Shown here one piece after another: positions 1-6,411 of a DNA stretch of 18,280 nt. The notes below the pieces were generated by a model. That model saw nothing but the letters and a program-made list of their open reading frames with translations, was not told the DNA's origin and did no database searches. Position 1 is the stretch's first letter. Each line of letters begins with the position of its first letter. Both the position numbers and the translations under genes were made by a program. The stretch comes from an uncultured Roseburia sp. (GTDB lineage: Bacteria > Bacillota > Clostridia > Lachnospirales > Lachnospiraceae): positions 1 to 18,280 of the forward strand of contig CAMTDY010000037.1 of NCBI GenBank assembly GCA_947070915.1, in the 5' to 3' direction.

Positions 1-191
1 ATAGCATGATTAGTAAATTCCGCCATGTGGCAATTATCCGCTAGACGATCTATACTATGTATAATTTCCAACAATATATTTGCAAAATTATCAAAAGGTG
101 GTCTTACCAGGGCCTTCTTTGTAATTTCACTCTCAAAAACAAAACTAATGGATTGGTCTAACTCTGTATCAAAATCCGGAATCTGTTTCAC
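1..191 (-). CDS. Partial hypothetical protein (N-terminal 63 residues, cut by window edge)
   Basis: This open frame is absent from simple ATG scans because it starts with GTG. The start is supported by an AGGAG eight bases upstream. It stays open for 63 codons to the window edge. The visible protein begins VKQIPDFDTELDQS and ends near residue 60 with MAEFTNHA. An F-T-(N/D)-H segment after a helical stretch can mark the first histidine of HD-type phosphohydrolase domains, but too little is visible to claim that. The gene lies 51 bp after the HEPN gene on the same strand, with no obvious terminator between, so it may belong to the same accessory operon. Function unknown. Confidence 0.55.
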   Translation of the reverse strand, partial: MKQIPDFDTELDQSISFVFESEITKKALVRPPFDNFANILLEIIHSIDRLADNCHMAEFTNHA

Positions 192-242
192 ACCATTCAC
201 TCCTAACTTATTTTCATTTTGCCTGCAAATCATCCCACTATA

Positions 243-575
243 TCACTCTGTCAGAAGCGTATCATAACATAGGAATTCATCATAGTCACTATTGCTTCTG
301 GTTACAAAAGCCATACTGATGATATCAGAAAGTTCCACATCAAAAATTCCCGTCTTAATATATTCTTTCCTAAAATAAGCAGAAACACCCGAATGCTTAG
401 AAAAATCCCTGCCCTCCAGCGCCAGAACACTCCGCATAGCATGAAATACCGCATAATACGCGCGATTTGCTGCCCCTTTATAATCCTCAATCTCTACCAG
501 CGCTTTTGCAGATTTAATACACTGCTTTGCCTGCTGCATTCGATATTTTGAAAGTTCTTTCAACTCATTCTCCAT
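243..575 (-). CDS. HEPN-domain protein, probable toxin of an MNT/HEPN pair
   Basis: This 110-residue helical protein has the HEPN family signature. The segment ANRAYYAVFHAM (residues 36-47) carries R38 and H45, spaced R-x6-H, and a conserved RSNSDYDEF segment lies near residues 93-101. HEPN proteins paired with small MNT nucleotidyltransferases are known or suspected ribonuclease toxins that the partner neutralises. I chose ATG 575 because AAGGAG lies nine bases upstream. An in-frame ATG at 593 has no comparable site. The start overlaps the end of the nucleotidyltransferase gene by 11 bp, which implies translational coupling. R-x6-H is looser than the R-x4-H of typical HepT toxins, so nuclease activity is inferred. 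Confidence 0.85.
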   Translation of the reverse strand: MENELKELSKYRMQQAKQCIKSAKALVEIEDYKGAANRAYYAVFHAMRSVLALEGRDFSKHSGVSAYFRKEYIKTGIFDVELSDIISMAFVTRSNSDYDEFLCYDTLLTE

Positions 576-909
576 ATAATATAACTCCTTCATTCTCTAT
601 ATTTTGATAGAAGGGTAAAATAGTCCTCCGATCCTCAAAGGAATCACGGTTTTTAAGAAGAAGCGAAACTTCAATATCATTTTCAAGACTGATCCGGCTG
701 GCTAACACAGCAACCCGTTTACGATAATTTCTCAGTTCTTTCTCATCACAATCCAGTAAAATTATAATATCAACATCCGATTCAGTGTCAAAATCTCCTC
801 TGGCATAAGAACCGTAAAGAACGATTTTATAAATCTTATCTTCCATTAATTCCAAAGAAGATTGAACGACTGTTTTAGTAATCTTTTGCAATTCAGTTCT
901 TCCGCACAT
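565..909 (-). CDS. MNT-type nucleotidyltransferase, probable antitoxin partner of the HEPN protein
   Basis: This 114-residue protein is a minimal nucleotidyltransferase. The motif GSYARGDFDTESDVD (residues 33-47) fits the G-S-x10-D-x-D metal and nucleotide binding pattern of the MntA family, with D45 and D47 as metal ligands. E80 in NDIEVS may supply the third acidic residue. In studied MntA-HepT systems the antitoxin modifies the HEPN toxin by adding AMP groups, and the same role is inferred here. I chose ATG 909 because GGAGG lies seven bases upstream. ATG 927 (six residues longer, preceded by GAGGGG) is an alternative. The gene begins 33 bp after rlmH with no terminator between them, so transcription from the housekeeping operon probably continues into it. 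Confidence 0.85.
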   Translation of the reverse strand: MCGRTELQKITKTVVQSSLELMEDKIYKIVLYGSYARGDFDTESDVDIIILLDCDEKELRNYRKRVAVLASRISLENDIEVSLLLKNRDSFEDRRTILPFYQNIENEGVILYGE

Positions 910-942
910 ATCGCTGCCTCCCTGCATCTTTTCCCCTCATTA

Positions 943-1422
943 TTACTTATGGTACGGTTCATTTCTCAATATCCGGTACCCGCGGTATATCTGTTCCAGA
1001 AGGATTACCCGCATCAGCTGGTGGGGAAAGGTCATTTTAGAAAAACTGATGGTTTCGTCCGCTCGTTGCAATACTTGCTCTCCCAGACCGAGGGATCCAC
1101 CGATCACAAATACCACACTTCCCCTTCCCAGCATTCCAAAGCCGTCAAGCTTTCTTGAAAATGCTACAGAATCGTACATTTTCCCGTCGATGGCAAGAGC
1201 GACCACATAATCCTCTGGACGGATCTGTTTTAACAGACGTTCACCCTCTCTATTCCGTATCTGGATTTCCTCTTTTTCTGAGGCGCTGTCGGGTGTCTTT
1301 TCGTCGGCAGCCTCATCGATCTCTAATTTTATGTAGCGGGACAGCCGTTTACTGTACTCGGCAATGGCTTCCCGCATAAACTTTTCTTTTATCTTCCCCA
1401 CACAAAGGATCCTGATCTTCAT
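943..1422 (-). CDS. rlmH: 23S rRNA (pseudouridine1915-N3)-methyltransferase RlmH
   Basis: RlmH methylates N3 of pseudouridine 1915 in helix 69 of 23S rRNA, using S-adenosylmethionine, on assembled 70S ribosomes. The protein has the normal family length (159 aa). Recognisable features are the MKIRILCVGKIKEKF start, the SAM-binding loop VIGGSLGLGE, the segment FPHQLMRVILLEQIYRGYRI, and the invariant C-terminal EPYHK. The fold is a SPOUT (trefoil-knot) methyltransferase. The start overlaps the stop of the upstream phosphatase gene by 4 bp (ATGA), so the two are coupled. The 3' end of rlmH is the integration site of SCC elements in staphylococci, which is relevant because accessory genes follow it here. 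Confidence 0.97.
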   Translation of the reverse strand: MKIRILCVGKIKEKFMREAIAEYSKRLSRYIKLEIDEAADEKTPDSASEKEEIQIRNREGERLLKQIRPEDYVVALAIDGKMYDSVAFSRKLDGFGMLGRGSVVFVIGGSLGLGEQVLQRADETISFSKMTFPHQLMRVILLEQIYRGYRILRNEPYHK

Positions 1423-2021
1423 TTCTTTTCTCCCTGGCCGGCTGATTTCTTCGATGGTTTCTTATACTGGAAGGGACGCTTATAATCTGGTATCTCATAT
1501 AAGTATAAAATGCCGTTTTTCACCCGCCTGACCTCTTTTCCTACAAATCCCAGACGAAACAGTTCATAAATAAAGTTAAATATAAGAAAACCGTGGGATA
1601 CGATCAGCACATTGTCTTTTGACCAGTCGATCTGACGAAAAAAACGGCGGACTCTCCTTCTGGTCCCTTTGATGTCCTCCGGCTGGCTCCTGGACTTAAA
1701 GAACCAGGCAAGTCTTCCGCAAAAATGCCAGACCGGGAACGGAAGGCGGAACTTTTCTGTATGAATAAAGGGGGCATTGTCCACCTCCCTGAGAAGCTTG
1801 TCTATATAAATGTTTCCACTGTAGACTTCCTTGGCAGTCTCTACAGCACGTTCCAGATCGCTGCAGTAGCAGACATCCCAGTTGATGCCAGACATATTTA
1901 CTTTCTTTTTTAAAATCCTCGCGTGCTCATATTTTTCAGACCAATCCCTGAATTCTTCTGATGTCATCATCATCTTGTGGGGACAATCCACTTTAAAATG
2001 TCGTACGAGTCCTATCTTCAT
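1419..2021 (-). CDS. Histidine phosphatase family protein (phosphoglycerate mutase-like)
   Basis: This 200-residue protein belongs to the histidine phosphatase superfamily. The catalytic LVRH motif is at residues 5-8 (H8 would be the phosphorylated histidine), a CYCSDLERAVETA segment corresponds to the second conserved arginine region, and VLIVSHGF contains the second catalytic histidine. The C-terminus is lysine-rich. The substrate cannot be told from sequence; members act on sugar phosphates, cobalamin precursors or phosphoproteins. I chose ATG 2021 because GGAGGA lies six bases upstream. The TTG at 2039 is a less likely start. It is the first gene of the unit driven from 2055-2084 and overlaps rlmH by 4 bp. 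Confidence 0.85.
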   Translation of the reverse strand: MKIGLVRHFKVDCPHKMMMTSEEFRDWSEKYEHARILKKKVNMSGINWDVCYCSDLERAVETAKEVYSGNIYIDKLLREVDNAPFIHTEKFRLPFPVWHFCGRLAWFFKSRSQPEDIKGTRRRVRRFFRQIDWSKDNVLIVSHGFLIFNFIYELFRLGFVGKEVRRVKNGILYLYEIPDYKRPFQYKKPSKKSAGQGEKK

Positions 2022-2054
2022 TTGTACTCCTCCAAACAATCATTTCATAGTACT

Positions 2055-2084
2055 AGTATAACAATAACAAGGATTACAATGCAA
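2055..2084 (-). promoter_or_regulatory. Promoter for histidine phosphatase - rlmH unit
   Basis: On the minus strand there is TTGCAT (2084-2079), an 18-bp spacer and TATACT (2060-2055). The -10 box is preceded by TG plus one base, making it an extended -10 element. It sits 33 bp before the phosphatase start codon. The -35 box is weak; the call rests mainly on the extended -10. Confidence 0.6.
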
Positions 2085-2131
2085 TAACATTTTTCAGAAT
2101 TTTATGTAATTATTTGTATTTTGACACAAAA

Positions 2132-2160
2132 ATGACACATTTAAACAGTACTATAATAAT
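2132..2160 (+). promoter_or_regulatory. Possible promoter of a short plus-strand transcript
   Basis: ATGACA (2132-2137), a 17-bp spacer and AATAAT (2155-2160) each match the sigma-A consensus at five of six positions. An overlapping TATAAT at 2152-2157 has no correctly spaced -35. No plus-strand protein gene follows before a terminator at 2224-2251, so the product would be a short RNA. Confidence 0.4.
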
Positions 2161-2164
2161 CGGA

Positions 2165-2252
2165 AAGTATAAACTTTCTACTCCCACCCTATTATACGCT
2201 TAGGTACCCTCGGGGTACCACAGAAAACACCTCCTCCCAGAGGTGTTTTTTG
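2165..2252 (+). ncRNA. Candidate small RNA with C-rich loops
   Basis: This is an intergenic stretch of about 88 bases between a plausible plus-strand promoter and a strong terminator. On paper it folds into three stem-loops. GTATAA (2167-2172) pairs with TTATAC (2192-2197), leaving a loop with CTACTCCCACCC. GGTACCC (2203-2209) pairs with GGGTACC (2213-2219) over a TCG loop. The terminator hairpin carries a CTCCCA loop. C-rich unpaired stretches able to pair with GGGAGG-type ribosome binding sites are typical of trans-acting regulatory RNAs in Gram-positive bacteria. There is no open frame with a ribosome binding site. It does not match an RNA family I recognise. The alternative is that only the terminator is functional. 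Confidence 0.35.
2224..2251. terminator. Rho-independent terminator, probably bidirectional
   Basis: AACACCTC (2226-2233) and GAGGTGTT (2240-2247) form a perfect stem, which A and T bases on either side can lengthen. On the plus strand it is followed by a run of six T, ending the candidate small RNA. On the minus strand the tail is TTTTC, so it can also end the rex-to-mazF operon, whose last stop codon is about 30 bp away. Confidence 0.8.
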
Positions 2253-2280
2253 TTGATAAAATAACTGCCTGCCCCGTCGA

Positions 2281-2637
2281 TCAATCGTCATATGTATCAA
2301 GAGCAAGACTGATCTCCAGCGCCCGGTTGATTGTCTTCAAAACGGTCTCGTCCAGATGGCAGACCTTCTCTTTTAACCTGGATTTATCTATTGTACGGAT
2401 CTGCTCCAGCAGAATGACCGAGTCCTTTACAATCCCATAACTTTCTGAATCCAGAGCGATGTGGGTCGGCAGTTTTGCCTTATTCATCTTGGATGTGATC
2501 GCCGCACAGATGACCGTCGGGCTATATCGGTTTCCCATATCATTCTGTATGATCAAGACCGGCCGCACGCCACCCTGTTCGGAGCCTACAACCGGTCTTA
2601 AATCTGCATAATAAATATCGCCTCTTTTTACTACCAT
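2281..2637 (-). CDS. mazF: Type II toxin MazF / EndoA, sequence-specific mRNA interferase
   Basis: MazF (NdoA/EndoA in bacilli) is a dimeric endoribonuclease that cuts single-stranded mRNA at short motifs. The 118-residue protein starts MVVKRGDIYYADL and contains GGVRPVLIIQND and AAITSK. R25 and T48 fall exactly where the catalytic pair of Bacillus subtilis MazF lies. ATG 2637 is chosen because GGGAG lies eight bases upstream and the family begins here; the open frame continues upstream only as noise. It is the last gene of the rex operon and starts 84 bp after alr. In Bacillus an antitoxin gene sits between alr and the toxin gene. Here that gap holds no plausible antitoxin frame, so the antitoxin is elsewhere, absent or of another kind. 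Confidence 0.95.
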   Translation of the reverse strand: MVVKRGDIYYADLRPVVGSEQGGVRPVLIIQNDMGNRYSPTVICAAITSKMNKAKLPTHIALDSESYGIVKDSVILLEQIRTIDKSRLKEKVCHLDETVLKTINRALEISLALDTYDD

Positions 2638-2721
2638 CGGTATTACTCCCTGACATTGATATATTTTACTTATGTAGCCTATTATTACCAATATACGGAA
2701 GTTTATACGAATCGTACTCAT

Positions 2722-3864
2722 TTAATTTATATATTTTCTTGGAACCCGCTCTGAAATCCCACACACATATTCATAATTAAAAGAATGTGACAGCTCCGCC
2801 ACTTCTTCCACGGATATTCCGTGTTCCCCGTCTGTTCCGATCAAGGTAACCGTATCTCCCTCAGAAATATCGTCTATCTCCGTAACATCCACCATAAACT
2901 GATCCATGCAGATCTTTCCTATGATCGGTGCATACTGTCCCCTTATCAGCACACGCCCTTTTCCTGACAGATCCCGTTTTACCCCATCGGCATACCCCAC
3001 CGGAATTGTCGCCACCACGGTCTCCCGGCTGGCAGTAAAAGTTCCCCCATAACCCACACTGGTTCCTGGATGAATGCGTTTCACAAAAGATACCTGGGAT
3101 TTCCACTGGAGGGCAGGGATAAGAGGCAGGATATCCTTTGCCACCTTCTCCGAGGGATACAGTCCATAGGTGGTGATCCCGGAACGTACCATATCCAGCC
3201 GGGATTCTGGAAACTGAATGATGGACGCGCTGTTCGCTGCATGTCTGACCGGAATATGGATCCCCCGGTTTTCCAGTTCTCCAAGAAATATCATAAATTT
3301 TTCATAGGGTTCCCTTGCCGCCGCTGAAGTCTCCTCGTCAGCACGGGCAAAATGGGTAAATATGCCCTCGATTTCGATACCAGGTAACTCACTGATCGAC
3401 CGGATGACATCGATATTGTCTTTGACCGGCATAAAACCAATCCGGCTCATGCCGGTATCAATCTTGATATGGATCTTTGCCGTCTCTCCTATATTTACCG
3501 CGGTATCGCTCAGACATTTTGCCATGGGATAACTGAAAACAGTCTGGGAAACCCCCTCACGGATAATGTCTTCAAACCAGCCCTTTCCAGAATATCCAAG
3601 GATCAGAAGCATCTTCTTTACGCCATTTTTCCTAAGTTTCAGAGCTTCTTCCGGAATGGCAACTCCATAGGCATCCACCAGGTCAGCCAATGCCTCTGCC
3701 ACTTCAATATCCCCATGGCCATAGGCGTTTGCTTTGATGACTGCCATAATCTTTACACCTGTACCAACCCGTTTTCTCTCCAGGGTTATATTGTGGCGGA
3801 CCGCTCCCAGATCGATCTGCGCATAAGTTCTGTCATATCGTCTCTTCTCATTTTCACGTTCCAT
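2722..3864 (-). CDS. alr: Alanine racemase
   Basis: This PLP-dependent enzyme interconverts L- and D-alanine, supplying D-alanine for peptidoglycan and teichoic acid. The 380-residue protein shows the PLP-binding site AVIKANAYGHG with K44 as Schiff-base lysine, and SVGYGGTF with Y272 as the second catalytic base from the C-terminal domain. KIDTGMSRIGF (134-144), IFTHFARAD (168-176) and ICMDQFMVD are further family motifs. The start has GAAAGG eight bases upstream. It begins 28 bp after the nnrDE stop, and mazF follows, so this is the common Firmicutes alr-mazF arrangement. The first ten residues are charged and probably disordered. Confidence 0.98.
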   Translation of the reverse strand: MERENEKRRYDRTYAQIDLGAVRHNITLERKRVGTGVKIMAVIKANAYGHGDIEVAEALADLVDAYGVAIPEEALKLRKNGVKKMLLILGYSGKGWFEDIIREGVSQTVFSYPMAKCLSDTAVNIGETAKIHIKIDTGMSRIGFMPVKDNIDVIRSISELPGIEIEGIFTHFARADEETSAAAREPYEKFMIFLGELENRGIHIPVRHAANSASIIQFPESRLDMVRSGITTYGLYPSEKVAKDILPLIPALQWKSQVSFVKRIHPGTSVGYGGTFTASRETVVATIPVGYADGVKRDLSGKGRVLIRGQYAPIIGKICMDQFMVDVTEIDDISEGDTVTLIGTDGEHGISVEEVAELSHSFNYEYVCGISERVPRKYIN

Positions 3865-3892
3865 GATAAAAACCTTTCTACCTTCTCTATTA

Positions 3893-5377
3893 TTATAGAA
3901 TATTTTTCAGACTGTCAATCAATGCAGAAGCTGTCAGAGAATAGGGATTGTAATTTGCCGTATAGTAGTCTCCTGCCAGTCCGTGAACATACACCCCGGC
4001 GGCAGCCGCATCAAACAGTGGCTTTCCCTGGGCAGCAAATCCCGCAATGATCCCTGTCAGAACATCCCCGCTCCCTCCGGTTCCCATCCCGGAATTACCA
4101 GATACGTTCGCATACTGCCTGGAACCATCCCCCACGATAGTCCGGGCGTCTTTTCCCACCAGAATACAGCCTGTATCTGCTGCAAACTCACGGACAGCCT
4201 CCCCTAAATGTTCTTTGATATAAGATATTTTCTGATGGGAGAGCTCAGAAAATTCTTTGGGATGAGGAGTCAGGATAAGAGACTCATATTCTTTTAACTC
4301 TTCCCTGGAGCACAGTACAAGGGCGTCGCCGTCCAGAATAACCGGCTTATCATAGTGATTTAACACAAAAGATGTGATCTTTTCTGCCTTTTCCTCTCTC
4401 CCCAGCCCTGGGCCCAGCACCACGGCATCGGCAAAAGAAAGAACCCGTTCCAGTGCCGGCAGATCTGGTTCTCCATCCTCTCCCTCATAGGACTCAAAGA
4501 GCGCTTCCGGACAACCTGTCAGAATCAGATCCCGGTTTGCCCTGGCCGAACAGACCATCACCAGTCCGGCTCCGGAAGCATAGGCAGCTTTTGCACTGAG
4601 AAGGGCAGCCCCGCTCATTTTGCTGCTTCCGCCAATAACCGCTACATGGCCAAAACTTCCCTTGTGTCCATCGGGAGCCCTCTCCGGCAGAATAACCGGC
4701 AGATCCTCCGGTTCAAAATAAAAAACCGGATTTTCCACTGCCTCATAACTGGTCCTGGGATATCCGATATCTCCTACGATCACCTCACCAGCATACTGAC
4801 AGCCCGGATACAATACAAGCCCCAGCTTATTTACACCAAAGGTCACTGTGACATCTGCCCTCACTGCCACATTCATAACCCTCCCATCATCTCCGTTGAT
4901 ACCCGAAGGAATATCGACGGCATATACTTTTTTGCCGGAAGCATTTATATCCCGAATCACCTTTTCATACACCCCGCCGATATCACGGCTCAGCCCCACT
5001 CCAAACAAACTGTCTACGAGCACCGGATAATCCAGGGAACTGACAGCCTCCTCTGACTGGACCGGCACATCACAGGCTGCCGCCAGCGCCAGCTGTTTTC
5101 TGGAGTCCGGAGTCATTTTTTCCGGATCCCCCACCAGCACCACCGCGGTCCGGAACCCATGCTGATGCAGCATACGCGCTGCTGCCAGGCCATCTCCGCC
5201 ATTATTTCCGGAACCACACACGATCAGGATCCCTCTGTCCCGGTTCTCCCGTTCCATCAGAACAGAAACAAGGGTCATTGCCGCCTTTTCCATCAAAACA
5301 AGCCCCGGAAACCCTATGATGTTTATGGCATGATCATCCAGCTGCTTTGACTGTCTGCTGGTAAATAAATATTTCAC
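3893..5377 (-). CDS. nnrDE: Bifunctional NAD(P)HX epimerase / ADP-dependent NAD(P)HX dehydratase
   Basis: This metabolite-repair enzyme restores hydrated, inactive NADH and NADPH. The N-terminal YjeF_N domain (about 1-210) epimerises R- and S-NAD(P)HX and shows GSGNNGGDG (55-63) and DIPSGINGDDG (155-165). The C-terminal ribokinase-like domain (about 225-494) dehydrates S-NAD(P)HX using ADP. It shows HKGSFGHVAVIGGS (238-251), VVLGPGLG, PVILDGDAL, LTPHPKEF and the nucleotide-binding GTGGSGDVLTGI. The 494-residue length fits the fused form. The start is GTG with GGAGG seven bases upstream, and its GTGA overlaps the acpS stop by 4 bp. Its position downstream of rex puts NADH repair in one unit with an NADH sensor. 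Confidence 0.96.
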   Translation of the reverse strand: MKYLFTSRQSKQLDDHAINIIGFPGLVLMEKAAMTLVSVLMERENRDRGILIVCGSGNNGGDGLAAARMLHQHGFRTAVVLVGDPEKMTPDSRKQLALAAACDVPVQSEEAVSSLDYPVLVDSLFGVGLSRDIGGVYEKVIRDINASGKKVYAVDIPSGINGDDGRVMNVAVRADVTVTFGVNKLGLVLYPGCQYAGEVIVGDIGYPRTSYEAVENPVFYFEPEDLPVILPERAPDGHKGSFGHVAVIGGSSKMSGAALLSAKAAYASGAGLVMVCSARANRDLILTGCPEALFESYEGEDGEPDLPALERVLSFADAVVLGPGLGREEKAEKITSFVLNHYDKPVILDGDALVLCSREELKEYESLILTPHPKEFSELSHQKISYIKEHLGEAVREFAADTGCILVGKDARTIVGDGSRQYANVSGNSGMGTGGSGDVLTGIIAGFAAQGKPLFDAAAAGVYVHGLAGDYYTANYNPYSLTASALIDSLKNIL

Positions 5378-5775
5378 TGTACTCCCTCCTCACTATACTC
5401 CTGGCACCCGCCGCAGCCGATCACAAAGGCGGTAGCCGTATCTACCGTATTCGTGATACTGATCTTGAGTTCTTTGATCCCCAGCCGGCTGGCAATCTCT
5501 CTGGCGCCGCCGTAGAGATTTACATAAGGAGCTCCTTTTTCGTCGCGCAGCACCTCGATCTCTGCCGGCTGACAGCCCGAAAAGCCGGTGCCAAACACTT
5601 TGGACACCGCTTCCTTCCCCGCAAAGTCTGAAGCGGCGCGGATCTTTCTGGAGTCAAACTGGCGGATCTCTGCTTCCGTAAAGATCCGTTTCACAAAATG
5701 CTCTCTTTCACAGGCTTTTCGCACCCGGCCGATCTCGATGGAGTCCACTCCAATCCCGACAATACATGTAAACAT
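5374..5775 (-). CDS. acpS: Holo-[acyl-carrier-protein] synthase
   Basis: AcpS transfers 4'-phosphopantetheine from CoA to the conserved serine of acyl carrier protein, making it active for fatty acid synthesis. The 133-residue protein has the two family motifs: GIGVDSIEIGR (7-17, with Mg-binding D11) and FAGKEAVSKVFGTGF (51-65, with E55). The start is uncertain. ATG 5775 gives the family-like N-terminus MFTCIVGIGVD, but the nearest AGGAG is 14 bases away. An upstream in-frame GTG at 5790 directly abuts that site, and an ATT at 5781 would have ideal spacing. It follows the hypothetical gene by 21 bp and overlaps nnrDE by 4 bp. The acpS-nnrDE-alr order is widespread in Firmicutes. Confidence 0.95.
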   Translation of the reverse strand: MFTCIVGIGVDSIEIGRVRKACEREHFVKRIFTEAEIRQFDSRKIRAASDFAGKEAVSKVFGTGFSGCQPAEIEVLRDEKGAPYVNLYGGAREIASRLGIKELKISITNTVDTATAFVIGCGGCQEYSEEGVQ

Positions 5776-5796
5776 ATTAATGCGATCCACTCCTGA

Positions 5797-6387
5797 TCAT
5801 ATTTTATTTTTATCAAAAAGGTCCATCACTTCTCTTCCCAGAAGAGCGTGCATCAGCGAATAGGTAGAATCTATACTCTCTTCCAGCTCCACCTTGTATG
5901 CCACCTTTTCCTTGAGCTGTTCCCTCATGATATCGATCTCGCCGCTGAGATCCGCCAGCTCTTCATTGCGGTTCTTCCACTCATCGTAACAGTAACGGAT
6001 GCCCGTAACCAGCAGACGTTCGTTGGCATTTTTGATCTCATAGGGAAGATCCAGAAGACGCTCCGATTCGGTTTCAATACGTTCTTTGGTCTCCAGCAGA
6101 AGCTTCTGTTGTTTATCCTTCTTTTTATCGCTGTTTTCCTCATTCATTCCGGATACAATGGCATCCATCAACTTCTTTTTTCCGGTTTTTAATCCCTTTA
6201 TGGTATTTACCCGTTTGCCCTGTTCCTTTAAAAGCTCATTCAGTTCTTTTTCCAGAGCCTGTATCTCCGCCGGCTTTTTCCCCCCTGGAAAAAGTTTATG
6301 CCACCTCTGGTCCAACACGAGAATAGGGATCTTTTTCCCTTTTAAAAGCTCTTCTACCGGAATATTCTCCGCTGCATTCTTCTTCAT
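5797..6387 (-). CDS. Conserved-looking hypothetical coiled-coil protein in the rex operon
   Basis: I do not recognise this 196-residue protein. The first third reads IPVEELLKGKKIPILVLDQRWHKLF and then PGGKKPAEIQALEKELN; the rest is heptad-like, rich in Lys and Glu, with helices broken near residues 105-125. It has no signal peptide or membrane segment, so it is probably cytosolic. The hydrophobic KIPILVLDQRWHKLF stretch may be a docking or dimer segment. ATG 6387 is chosen because GAGG lies six bases upstream; an ATG four codons earlier overlaps that site. It starts 24 bp after rex and ends 21 bp before acpS, so it is co-transcribed with them. Function unknown. Confidence 0.85.
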   Translation of the reverse strand: MKKNAAENIPVEELLKGKKIPILVLDQRWHKLFPGGKKPAEIQALEKELNELLKEQGKRVNTIKGLKTGKKKLMDAIVSGMNEENSDKKKDKQQKLLLETKERIETESERLLDLPYEIKNANERLLVTGIRYCYDEWKNRNEELADLSGEIDIMREQLKEKVAYKVELEESIDSTYSLMHALLGREVMDLFDKNKI

Positions 6388-6411
6388 ACTGCACCTCATT
6401 TCAATAAATAG

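Noticed and set aside
252..272. GAAGCGTATCATAACATAGG resembles the staphylococcal SCC attachment core.
   Set aside because: It lies inside the HEPN coding sequence, in inverted orientation to the rlmH end, and encodes ordinary residues (CYDTLL). Inverted sites would not bound an excisable element, so this is most likely chance.
2121..2126. Perfect TTGACA as a -35 box.
   Set aside because: The nearest TATAAT is 25 bp away, too far for a sigma-A promoter; ATGACA at 2132 fits better.
2638..2721. Upstream extension of the mazF frame to a start at 2721.
   Set aside because: The added 28 residues do not match the family N-terminus, and the ribosome binding site GGGAG is correctly placed for ATG 2637.
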